A stretch of DNA of 61,998 bases from an uncultured Prevotellaceae bacterium (GTDB lineage: Bacteria > Bacteroidota > Bacteroidia > Bacteroidales > Bacteroidaceae), in the NCBI GenBank assembly GCA_900318915.1, contig ONMI01000002.1:1-61998 (forward strand), written 5' to 3'. This document shows, piece after piece, positions 27,014 through 34,942 of this stretch. Both the position numbers and the translations under genes were made by a program. The stretch's first letter is position 1. The number at the start of each line of letters is the position of its first letter. Under the pieces are notes generated by a model. That model was not told where the DNA came from, ran no database searches, and saw nothing but the letters and a program-made list of their open reading frames with translations.

Positions 27014-30000
27014 ATGAAGAGATTTTTAACCACCATCATGTCCGTGCTTCTCGTAGGCTTTGCATTTGCCGGCCCCATCGACAGAAACGCAGCCCGACAG
27101 ATTGCAGATGAATTTGCCCAAAAGCGGCATCCTTCCTCCACTCTCGAGGCCGTTTCCACCCGGAACGCCCGCCGCGCAGGCGCCACCGAAGAAGAAGCTT
27201 ATTACTACGTGTTCAATCTCAGTGATGACAATGGATTCGTGATTGTGTCGGGCAATGATGACTGCCCGTCTATTTTGGGATATACCGACCAAGGCTCTTT
27301 CGACCCCGCCAATGTGCCCGATGGTCTGGCCTTCATGCTCAACATGTATGAGGAGCAGATCAAAGGAATTGAAAATTACGCCCAAAAGCAAGAAGTGGCC
27401 CACCAAGAAGAGAGCGCAGCCCCCCGCCGCAGCATGTCGCTGGCCCGCCATTACATCTGCCCGCTCGACTCTTTCTTCTTCTTTTCCACACCGCCCTACA
27501 ATTATTTCTGCCCTGCCGATTCCTCCGGCACCCACGAAGGTTCGGGCTGTGTAGCCACTGCTATGATCCAGGTGATGGCCTATTGGCAATATCCCTCCAA
27601 GACAACCGCCATTCCCGGCTATCTATCGGATCCCTATGTCATTGAAGACATTCCCTCCCAGCCCATCGACTGGCCCAATGTGCTGAGAAACTACAGTTTC
27701 AAATACTACTACAACACCCCCGACGAGCAGATTGATGCCATAGCCAGCCTCGCCTACCGCGCATCCGTGAGTGTGAAGAACGACTTCGGCACCGGAACCG
27801 GTGCATCGGTAAGCAACGTCATACCAGCCATGGTCAATTATTTCGGCTACTCGCCCGATATACAGATGGCCGAATTGGTGGATATGGGCATGAACAAGAC
27901 AGAAGACATCATTTACAATGAACTGGTGCAGGAGCGGCCTGTGATGATGGGCGGCCTCCGTCATAGTGTGGACCCACTGAGTCCCAGAGGCGCTCATATG
28001 TGGGTAGTCGACGGCTACGAACAAGACGACCTCTTCCATTTCAACTGGGGTTGGAACGGCCACATGAACGGATATTTCCGCATTGCAGCCATCAGTCCTT
28101 ACCACCACGAGATGGTATGGAACTATATGAACAGCCTCTTCATGTTTTACAACATCAAGCCGGCTGGCGTCGACAGTAATGCACAGCCCGAAGACACTTA
28201 TAGCAAACGGCTCCGCAACGCAAATATCACCGCCACCTACAACGCTACCAGAAACTTCACCATAACGGTTCAGAACATACTGAGCCAGAGAACAACGTTC
28301 GACCAGGGATTGAAAGTGTTCGACGCCAACGGGCAGTATATTGAGACCATCCAGGGCGAATCGGTCACACTCGACCCGGATGAGACGGCCTCGTTCACCT
28401 ACGCCCCCACCCTCTCGACATACACGCCCGGCCACTACTACCTCTACCCGGTGAGCCGGGTATCAGGCCAGGAGAAATGGGAAGACGACGAATGCTATTC
28501 TCTCAACGCCTACATCGATGCAAACCTCACAAGCAACAAGTCTGTATACTATTCACTTGTCAAGGCTCTTACCATCAATTCTATTGAGCGTGAGGACCAT
28601 GGTCCTATCTATGTGGGTGCCCCACAGATACTGAAAGTGAATGTGACCAACAACACCAACGAGAAATTCGGGCGATGGATAAATCTGTATGCCAACAGCG
28701 ATCTGGTGCAAGTGCGCGGCGGCCACATACCGGCTCACGCCACCACCGACCTCTACTTCGGCTACGAACCCACCGAACCAGGCACTGCTCATCTTTCATT
28801 CGCCCTTGCCCGGTCGGGAGGTGCACAGATATTGACCAGTTACGACATGGAGGTTAATCCCTACATCACCTACGGACCGCTCGACATGGAGGTGACAGCA
28901 GAAAACACCGATGCTGCCAACGACACCCTCATCTACGGCAACACCTTCCGTGTCAAGGTGAAAGTGACCAACCGTGGGACTGTAGATTACCATGACTACA
29001 TCAACTTCATTTTGCGCTACAACATTCAGCTCGATACAGCCAAGCCGCTGGTAGACATACCTGCAGGCGAGACTCGCACCTTCGAATACGAGTTCGTAGG
29101 ATTGGAGCAAGGCAACAAGTATCGCTTCACCACGTACTACAAGAAGAACAGCAAGGCCGACTTCTCGGGTGTGTTCAACCACTGGTTCAAGTGCAGCACC
29201 TTCCCAGGCTACCGCTATTGGACAGCCGACGGCAAGGAATACACTTGTGCCCCGACCCGCGTGCAGTTCACCGTGCCTGAAGATGCTGTGGCCGTAAGTT
29301 TCATCGGCAACAACAACCAGCCCACGGGTGTGGTGATGAACAGCAACCCCAACACCATCTACTATGTGACCGGCCCCTACTATGAGTATCTCAACGCCGG
29401 CAATGTGGTAAGAAACCTCACCGCCCGCGAGATAGTGGTACATGAAGACTATCCCTTCTATGTGCCCCTGCATTTCACTGCCAAGAAAATCAGCTACACC
29501 CGCAACTTTGCCCAGGGCTTCGGTCAGGACGGACCCAACTGGTCTACCCTGGTGCTGCCCTTCGCTCCGCAGACCGTCACCGACACACAGACAGGTAAGG
29601 AAATCGACTGGCACCGCAGTTCCACAGAGGTGGGCAAGGACTTCTGGATAAGAGAATTCTATGCAGAAGACGGCAACACGCTTTATTTCAAGGATGCCAA
29701 GGAGTTCAACACCTACCGTCCTTACATCATAGCTGTACCCGATGCCACCTTTGGCGAAGAATTCGACTTGACAGGAAGAGACATTGTATTCAGTGCGAAC
29801 AACTATCCCATGAAGCCCAGCTTCAGTGCCTTCTCCGATGCCTACAACTACAACTTCGAAGGCACGGTGACCGGTATGAGCAGCATCGGCAAACACTGCT
29901 ACCTGCTCAATGAGGGCGACGGCGGCAATGCATTTGTCTACACCAGCGAGGGTCCCGGCCTTGCTCCTTTCCATGCCATGTTCACCAGTCTGTTCCAGCC

Positions 30001-30217
30001 CGACGGCCAGTCAGGTCCGCTGCGTATAGCTCACTACAAAGACGGCAACGGTCAGACCAGTATCAGCACCAGTCTGGCGGGCAGCACCATGGCACCCTAC
30101 GGTGTGTTCACCATCGACGGCCGCAAGATAGCCATCGGCAATGAGCCTGTACAGGATATTCTTCAGCAACTGCCTAAGGGTATCTACATCATCAACGGCC
30201 GCAAGTATGTGAAATAA
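27014..30217 (+). CDS. Secreted C10-family cysteine protease (streptopain/interpain-like)
   Basis: From the ATG at 27014 the product has 1067 residues. An upstream in-frame ATG at 26936 lies within the promoter and lacks a signal. A signal peptide (MKRFLTTIMSVLLVGFAFA) is followed by an inhibitory propeptide region (Spi_C10-like). The catalytic domain has Cys179 in GSGCVATAMIQVMAYW and His328 in GAHMWVVDGYEQDDLFHFNW. About 700 further residues form beta-rich adhesin-like domains ending in IDGRKIAIG...LPKGIYIINGRK, a C-terminal motif widespread in Prevotella surface proteins. It probably degrades host or dietary proteins and is self-activating, as in SpeB and interpain A. Confidence 0.93.
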   Translation: MKRFLTTIMSVLLVGFAFAGPIDRNAARQIADEFAQKRHPSSTLEAVSTRNARRAGATEEEAYYYVFNLSDDNGFVIVSGNDDCPSILGYTDQGSFDPANVPDGLAFMLNMYEEQIKGIENYAQKQEVAHQEESAAPRRSMSLARHYICPLDSFFFFSTPPYNYFCPADSSGTHEGSGCVATAMIQVMAYWQYPSKTTAIPGYLSDPYVIEDIPSQPIDWPNVLRNYSFKYYYNTPDEQIDAIASLAYRASVSVKNDFGTGTGASVSNVIPAMVNYFGYSPDIQMAELVDMGMNKTEDIIYNELVQERPVMMGGLRHSVDPLSPRGAHMWVVDGYEQDDLFHFNWGWNGHMNGYFRIAAISPYHHEMVWNYMNSLFMFYNIKPAGVDSNAQPEDTYSKRLRNANITATYNATRNFTITVQNILSQRTTFDQGLKVFDANGQYIETIQGESVTLDPDETASFTYAPTLSTYTPGHYYLYPVSRVSGQEKWEDDECYSLNAYIDANLTSNKSVYYSLVKALTINSIEREDHGPIYVGAPQILKVNVTNNTNEKFGRWINLYANSDLVQVRGGHIPAHATTDLYFGYEPTEPGTAHLSFALARSGGAQILTSYDMEVNPYITYGPLDMEVTAENTDAANDTLIYGNTFRVKVKVTNRGTVDYHDYINFILRYNIQLDTAKPLVDIPAGETRTFEYEFVGLEQGNKYRFTTYYKKNSKADFSGVFNHWFKCSTFPGYRYWTADGKEYTCAPTRVQFTVPEDAVAVSFIGNNNQPTGVVMNSNPNTIYYVTGPYYEYLNAGNVVRNLTAREIVVHEDYPFYVPLHFTAKKISYTRNFAQGFGQDGPNWSTLVLPFAPQTVTDTQTGKEIDWHRSSTEVGKDFWIREFYAEDGNTLYFKDAKEFNTYRPYIIAVPDATFGEEFDLTGRDIVFSANNYPMKPSFSAFSDAYNYNFEGTVTGMSSIGKHCYLLNEGDGGNAFVYTSEGPGLAPFHAMFTSLFQPDGQSGPLRIAHYKDGNGQTSISTSLAGSTMAPYGVFTIDGRKIAIGNEPVQDILQQLPKGIYIINGRKYVK

Positions 30218-30240
30218 GGCATTCTCTGCTACCTGATAAC

Positions 30241-30285
30241 AAAGCGCGGGGGCGACTTCCAAAAGAGAAGTTGCCCCCGCGCTTT
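30241..30285. terminator. Bidirectional terminator between protease and licD-like gene
   Basis: AAAGCGCGGGGGCGACTTC (30241-30259) pairs with GAAGTTGCCCCCGCGCTTT (30267-30285) around a 7-nt loop, a 19-bp stem with one G-T pair. It sits between two convergent stops (30217 and 30287) and is flanked by A-rich and T-rich bases, so it can serve both strands. Confidence 0.85.
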
Positions 30286-30286
30286 A

Positions 30287-31213
30287 TCATGGTTTCAGCG
30301 CATCGCCGAAATCGAGTTTCACAAAGAAGTGACGTTCTCTCTTCTCCGGTGGCGGTTCCTGCATATAGGTGTCGCCGTAAAGATTGCGGCAGTAAGCATG
30401 CGGGTCGGCCATGGAAAGGAACTGCCGGTCCTCGAATTTCACCAGGTGAAAGGGCATGAAGACAGTAGCCGGCAGTATCTCTCCTCTATAAAACTTTCTG
30501 CTGGCCGGCACGGTGACATAAGTGCGCGTCTTCTTGTGGCGCGACACAAACCGGTCGTAGAGAGCCACAAAGCGCTTGTGCGAGATGAAGGAGAAGCAGA
30601 ATCCCACAAACTTTCTGGCCCTATAGTACCATTTCGATGCAGGAGTGGCGCCCATATAGGCATCCATCAGTTCATTGGGGTAGCGGTAGTATTGCTGGCA
30701 GGTGCTGACGATTCTCCAACAGTCGCTCACCAAGCCGTCAAACCATCTCACAAGTGGAGAATCTGACACATTCTCCAGCACGAAGATATCTATCCATATA
30801 CCCTTTTCGAAAGGAGAGCTCAGGTCTTGCAGTTCCAGAAGAGTAGTGCCTTTAAGATACACTTTCCCGAAAAAAGTCTTGGTGTCCTTGTCGCCATAAC
30901 CGGGAGCCTCGAGCACATATTTTCCACCCATGTCGGTTTGGAAGATATCCTTGAAGCGTTCCCAGTCTTCTCGGGGCATGACGATGTCGATATCGTCGTC
31001 CCAAGGTATGAACCCCTGATGCCGGATAGCCCCCAGCATGCTGCCGCCGAGAAGCGAATAGCGGATGTTGCGGTTCATACACACATTGTGAATATCCTGC
31101 ATCATGTTCAAGAGCACAGCCTTCAGGTTGTGCAGGTCCTGCTCGCTCACCTCCTGCAGCAGGGAGCTGGAGGAGGCCAGGCGGTTCATGATGTCACGGG
31201 CTTTCCAATTCAT
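30287..31213 (-). CDS. LicD-family phosphotransferase
   Basis: The family fold (nucleotidyltransferase superfamily) is clear from YSLLGGSMLGAIRHQGFIPW followed by DDDIDIVMPREDWERF, the metal-binding signature of LicD/FKRP proteins. These transfer phosphocholine or other phosphodiester groups to glycans. The 308-residue start at 31213 (MNWKARDIM) is chosen because it follows the upstream stop by 22 bp. A start at 31339 would overlap that gene by about 100 bp, and an ATG at 31189 (MNRLASSS) is also possible. It could decorate a surface polysaccharide, but no choline uptake or activation genes (licABC) are visible. Confidence 0.85.
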   Translation of the reverse strand: MNWKARDIMNRLASSSSLLQEVSEQDLHNLKAVLLNMMQDIHNVCMNRNIRYSLLGGSMLGAIRHQGFIPWDDDIDIVMPREDWERFKDIFQTDMGGKYVLEAPGYGDKDTKTFFGKVYLKGTTLLELQDLSSPFEKGIWIDIFVLENVSDSPLVRWFDGLVSDCWRIVSTCQQYYRYPNELMDAYMGATPASKWYYRARKFVGFCFSFISHKRFVALYDRFVSRHKKTRTYVTVPASRKFYRGEILPATVFMPFHLVKFEDRQFLSMADPHAYCRNLYGDTYMQEPPPEKRERHFFVKLDFGDALKP

Positions 31214-31235
31214 ATATTGTTGACAGAAAAAAATT

Positions 31236-31886
31236 TCACACTTGCGCAAACAGAAACTGGTGGCCGTCGAACCACCATCGGGCCACGCCGTAGCGTATGA
31301 GTCTTGAGAGGATTTTGATGACCGTATATCTTCCTGCACCCGATTTCCTCACCACCTGCTGCAAGGTGCAGCCCTTATCCGAGTCGAGAGCGGACAGAAC
31401 ACCTTTCTCATTGTCAGAGAAGTGCATCCACACACCCCTGTCGGAGGCCAGGTCTTTCCACATTCTCAAGTGTACAGGCGACGCCACGATATTCTCGTCG
31501 TCGATACGGATGTAAGCCCTCAATCTGCCTTTCTCGTCGTGAGCCCTGACTGGGCGCAGAGCAGTGAGATTGTCCACCTGTGCTATAACAATGGTGTGTC
31601 CTGCCGCCACGACAGTGGAGAAATCGACCTGCGGTGCCGGTTGGCAGAACTCCTGCGCCGCTCTATACACCATATAGATTTCCTCTTCCGACCTCACGCC
31701 GCAGAGCACACCGTCGTCGCGCACGCCTATGAGCAGGCGTCCGCCGTCGGTATTGGCGAAAGCAGAGATAGTGCGGGCCAGTTTGGCTGAATCGGTTATC
31801 TTGTATTTGAAGTCCTGCCTTTGGTGCTCACCCTCACCTATCCATGCCGCCAGTTGCCGCTCTGTGAGATGCGAGGTGTCGGTCAT
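31236..31886 (-). CDS. AlbA_2/Schlafen-type ATP-binding domain protein
   Basis: A 216-residue protein whose first 120 residues match the AlbA_2 (Schlafen-like) domain: EHQRQDFKYKITDSAKLART, then ISAFANTDGGRLLIGVRDDG. The C-terminal part looks like a winged helix (LQQVVRKSGAGRYTVIKIL), suggesting a DNA-binding regulator. Annotations of this family vary (ATP-binding protein, transcriptional regulator) and the biochemical role is uncertain. It lies 19 bp downstream of the esterase gene and 22 bp upstream of the licD-like gene on the same strand, so the three may be one transcript. Confidence 0.75.
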   Translation of the reverse strand: MTDTSHLTERQLAAWIGEGEHQRQDFKYKITDSAKLARTISAFANTDGGRLLIGVRDDGVLCGVRSEEEIYMVYRAAQEFCQPAPQVDFSTVVAAGHTIVIAQVDNLTALRPVRAHDEKGRLRAYIRIDDENIVASPVHLRMWKDLASDRGVWMHFSDNEKGVLSALDSDKGCTLQQVVRKSGAGRYTVIKILSRLIRYGVARWWFDGHQFLFAQV

Positions 31887-31905
31887 TATGCTTTGTAGCG
31901 GTGTG

Positions 31906-32730
31906 TCAGAAACTGTTGAGCCAAGCTTTCAGTTCCATGATCATCTCGATATGATATTTGAAACCGATGCTGCTGCCCCATCCGTGACCGCCGTCGGGGT
32001 AGACATGCAGCGAGGCCGGCACATCGTGGCGGTACAGCTCGGTATAGTAGTTCACACCGTTGGCGGGGGGCACGCCCTGGTCGTCATCGCTGAGGGCAAT
32101 CCACGCGCGGGGGGTATTGCGTGTCACCAGTTGGTCGCTGCTGAACCTTTTCTCCAGCCGTTTCTGGTTGCCCTTGCCCAGGAAGTTGTCGTGCGACCCC
32201 TGGTGGGTGAACCCGTTCATCATGGTGATGACGGGATAGAAAAGAATCTGGAAGTCGGGCTTGGCGTTCTTTTCCGCGGTATTGGCCACCACAGAGGCCA
32301 GGTGCCCTCCGGCCGAAGAGCCCATGATGCCCACATTCTTCACATCCACATGCCAGCTGGCGGCATTACGCCGCACCAGTCGTATGGCTTCCTCGGCATC
32401 TACAATGGGAACCTCATAGTGTCCGTGAGGCATACGGTACTTGAGCACGACGGCGCAGATACCGATATTCTGGAAAAACTTGCCCCACTCTTTTCCTTCC
32501 TTGTCGAGTGCCAGATGGTCGTATCCTCCTCCCGGGCATATCACGATAGCCCTCCCGGTGGCCACTTTGCGGTCGGGTATATACACCCACACTTTGGCAG
32601 AGTCTCTCGGGTCACCGTTCTTATTGGGTGCCCCATACGGCCACAGGTTTATCTCCTTAACATTTTGCGCATTTCCCGACACGGCGAAAAGACAGAGCAG
32701 AGCCGTGAGCAAAAACAGAATCCGTTTCAT
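31906..32730 (-). CDS. Secreted alpha/beta-hydrolase esterase (xylan esterase-like)
   Basis: The start at 32730 gives a signal peptide (MKRILFLLTALLCLFAVSGNA) and a 274-residue protein. A longer frame to 32823 would run through the promoter. The oxyanion region reads VICPGGGYDHLALDKEG, the nucleophile elbow is GSSAGGHLAS, and the histidine motif is DGGHGWGSS. This is the BD-FAE/AXE-like group acting on acetylated hemicellulose or acetylated sugars in the periplasm. It diverges from a sialate O-acetylesterase-like gene with overlapping promoters, which suggests joint use on acetylated glycans. Confidence 0.88.
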   Translation of the reverse strand: MKRILFLLTALLCLFAVSGNAQNVKEINLWPYGAPNKNGDPRDSAKVWVYIPDRKVATGRAIVICPGGGYDHLALDKEGKEWGKFFQNIGICAVVLKYRMPHGHYEVPIVDAEEAIRLVRRNAASWHVDVKNVGIMGSSAGGHLASVVANTAEKNAKPDFQILFYPVITMMNGFTHQGSHDNFLGKGNQKRLEKRFSSDQLVTRNTPRAWIALSDDDQGVPPANGVNYYTELYRHDVPASLHVYPDGGHGWGSSIGFKYHIEMIMELKAWLNSF

Positions 32731-32759
32731 TTCCTGAATAAAATAATATGGTGTTTGAG

Positions 32760-32790
32760 TTGCAAAGGTAATGTTTTTTTTGTAATATTG
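32760..32790. promoter_or_regulatory. Overlapping divergent promoters
   Basis: On the + strand, TTG at 32760-32762, 20 bp, then TAATATTG at 32783-32790 (one mismatch to TAnnTTTG) faces the SGNH gene. On the minus strand the box TACCTTTG (32770 to 32763) faces the esterase. The -33 of one overlaps the -7 of the other, so RNA polymerase can probably occupy only one at a time. Confidence 0.65.
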
Positions 32791-32832
32791 CAGTCGCTTT
32801 AGGCATATTAACATCCAAAACAACTTATCGAA

Positions 32833-34257
32833 ATGCGAAAAGTCATATTTCTTCTAATGTTACTCTGCGCCGCCTCCCTGCAGGCCAAGGTCCGCCTGCC
32901 TCATGTGATAGGCGACAACATGGTGCTCCAGCAGAACACCCAAGCCCGCCTTTGGGGCTGGGCCAAACCCGGCAAGACCGTCAAGGTGAGCGTCTCCTGG
33001 TCGGACATCACCTACAGTGCCAAAGCCGGCAAGGACGGCAAATGGCTGGTGAGTGTGGCCACCCCAGCGGCCAGCTACACACCGCTTTCCATCACCTTCG
33101 ACGACGGTGAGCCCACCACCCTCCACGGAGTGCTCTCGGGCGAGGTTTGGGTATGCGCCGGCCAGAGCAACATGGAGATGCCGGTAAGAGGTTTCGGCAA
33201 CTGTCCTGTGGAGGGCTACAACCAAGCTGTGACCGATGCCGTCCACTCAAAGGGCATCCACTATGTGAAGATACCCAGCGTGATGTCGATGACCCCGCTC
33301 GAAGACGCACAGTGTGAGTGGCGCGAGTGCAACCCCTTCACCGTGGGTGAAGCCAGCGCCGTGGGCTACTTCTTCGCCCGGGTGATGAACCGCACGCTCG
33401 ATGTGCCCGTCGGCCTGGTCATGGCGAATAAAGGAGGTACGCGCGTGGAGAGCTGGCTCACCCGCGAGAACCTGCAGCGCCACACCACCGAGACCCTCGA
33501 CTCGCTCGAGATGGTGAAACGCTTCTCCTGGGACTACCACCGGCCGCTTCTTTGGGGCAACGGCACCTTCAACCCCATTCTCAACTACACCGTGAAAGGC
33601 ATTCTCTACTACCAGGGCTGCTCCAATGTGGGCGACCCCGGCAATCAATACTCCGAGCGTCTGGCCCTGCTGGCCAGCCAGTGGCGAGAGCAGTTCGGTT
33701 TGGGCGAGATACCTTTCTACTTTGTGCAGATAGCACCTTATTACTATGACGACGATGTGAACGGCGTGAGTGGAGCCCTGCTCCGCGAGCAGCAGCAGCG
33801 CGCCGCCAGCCTGATACCCAACAGCGCTCTCGTGTGCACCAACGACCTGGTCTATCCCTGGGAGACACAGCAGATTCATCCCTGCCAGAAACAGCCGGTG
33901 GGCGAGCGTCTGGCTTTTATCGCCCTGAACAAGAGCTACGGCATGCACACCATCATGTGCGAGAGTCCCTCGTTCAAGGAACTCACCATCAGCAACGACA
34001 CTTGCTATGTGCGCCTTCAGAACGACTACGACGGCATCAGCCGCTACGAAGACATCCAAGGTTTTGAGGTGGCCGGAGCCGACAAGGTGTTCCATCCCGC
34101 CAAAGCCTACTATTACTGGACCAAGGGCATCATCATCACCTGCGACGAGGTGAAGAAACCGGTGGCCGTGCGCTATTGCTTCCGCAACTTCCAGCTCGGC
34201 AACGTGGCCAACCAAGCCGGTCTGCCGCTCTTCCCCTTCCGTACCGACAACTGGTAA
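32833..34257 (+). CDS. Sialate O-acetylesterase-like SGNH hydrolase
   Basis: A 474-residue secreted protein with signal peptide KVIFLLMLLCAASLQA. The nucleophile block VWVCAGQSNMEMPVRGFGNC is diagnostic for the SASA/SGNH family, with the later NKGGTRVESWL, GILYYQGCSNVGD and catalytic-histidine region QIHPCQKQPVGERLA. It removes O-acetyl groups from sialic acid or other glycans, and Bacteroidetes members often act on plant acetyl-xylan. It is paired divergently with the esterase and followed after 18 bp by a Nudix gene. Confidence 0.9.
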   Translation: MRKVIFLLMLLCAASLQAKVRLPHVIGDNMVLQQNTQARLWGWAKPGKTVKVSVSWSDITYSAKAGKDGKWLVSVATPAASYTPLSITFDDGEPTTLHGVLSGEVWVCAGQSNMEMPVRGFGNCPVEGYNQAVTDAVHSKGIHYVKIPSVMSMTPLEDAQCEWRECNPFTVGEASAVGYFFARVMNRTLDVPVGLVMANKGGTRVESWLTRENLQRHTTETLDSLEMVKRFSWDYHRPLLWGNGTFNPILNYTVKGILYYQGCSNVGDPGNQYSERLALLASQWREQFGLGEIPFYFVQIAPYYYDDDVNGVSGALLREQQQRAASLIPNSALVCTNDLVYPWETQQIHPCQKQPVGERLAFIALNKSYGMHTIMCESPSFKELTISNDTCYVRLQNDYDGISRYEDIQGFEVAGADKVFHPAKAYYYWTKGIIITCDEVKKPVAVRYCFRNFQLGNVANQAGLPLFPFRTDNW

Positions 34258-34275
34258 TCCACCTTCAATCTCCGC

Positions 34276-34851
34276 ATGCCTATGGGTCATCCACTGGAAA
34301 AGCACCTATACTGCCCGCTCTGCGGAAGTCCCTCTTTCCACACTGCAAGCTTCAAGAGCCGCAAGTGTGGAAATTGCGGCTTTGAGATGTTCATGAATCC
34401 GAGCAGCGCCTGTGTAGCCGTAATTGTGAAAGACGGTGCCCTGCTGGCCGTACGCCGCAAATACCCTCCTGCCGAAGGCACACTCGACCTGCCCGGTGGT
34501 TTTGCCGACATCGGCGAGACCGCCGAGGAGAGCGTAAGCCGCGAACTGCAGGAGGAGACTGGGCTCAAGGCCGAAAGCGTCAGCTATCTGTTCAGCCTGC
34601 CCAACCTCTACCACTATTCCGGTATCGACATACCCACCCAGGACCTTTTCTTCGCCTGCAAGGTAGCCGACACCACTGCCCTGTCGGCCCACGACGATGC
34701 GTCGGAATGCCTGTGGATACCGCTGGATCAGGTACGTCCCCTCGATTTCGGTCTCCAGTCGGTGCGTCTGGGGGTGGAGCGTTTCCTCTCCGAGACACAT
34801 TTTGCCGACGGCCAGCAGTTCTGCAACAGCCAAGAGGGGCAAAAAACTTAA
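34276..34851 (+). CDS. Nudix hydrolase with N-terminal zinc ribbon
   Basis: A 191-residue hydrolase for nucleoside-diphosphate-X compounds. A four-cysteine zinc ribbon (YCPLCGSP, then KCGNCGFEMF) precedes the Nudix box GFADIGETAEESVSRELQEE-TGL, which fits GX5EX7REUXEEXGU completely. The layout resembles NudC-type NADH pyrophosphatases, but the NudC-specific SQPWPFPxS sequence is absent, so the substrate is open. Another possible start is the ATG at 34282. The gene ends 91 bp before topA. Confidence 0.88.
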   Translation: MPMGHPLEKHLYCPLCGSPSFHTASFKSRKCGNCGFEMFMNPSSACVAVIVKDGALLAVRRKYPPAEGTLDLPGGFADIGETAEESVSRELQEETGLKAESVSYLFSLPNLYHYSGIDIPTQDLFFACKVADTTALSAHDDASECLWIPLDQVRPLDFGLQSVRLGVERFLSETHFADGQQFCNSQEGQKT

Positions 34852-34874
34852 AAATATAGAAATTTCACCTTTAT

Positions 34875-34898
34875 AATAAGGTATATAATAAGGTATAT
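34875..34898 (+). repeat. Tandem 12-bp direct repeat upstream of topA
   Basis: The unit AATAAGGTATAT occurs twice head to tail, immediately upstream of the topA -7 box. Nothing else in the gap looks like an operator, so the pair may be a protein-binding site or merely a slippage product. Confidence 0.6.
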
Positions 34899-34911
34899 CG
34901 AAAAGTTTTCT

Positions 34912-34919
34912 TACTTTTG
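34912..34919 (+). promoter_or_regulatory. Candidate topA -7 promoter box
   Basis: TACTTTTG matches TAnnTTTG and lies 23 bp before the topA ATG. No TTTG at the -33 distance is seen; that position falls in the 12-bp tandem repeat. This is consistent with supercoiling-sensitive or regulated use, which is inference. Confidence 0.55.
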
Positions 34920-34942
34920 CGCCCTAAATAACTCCAAGAAAG

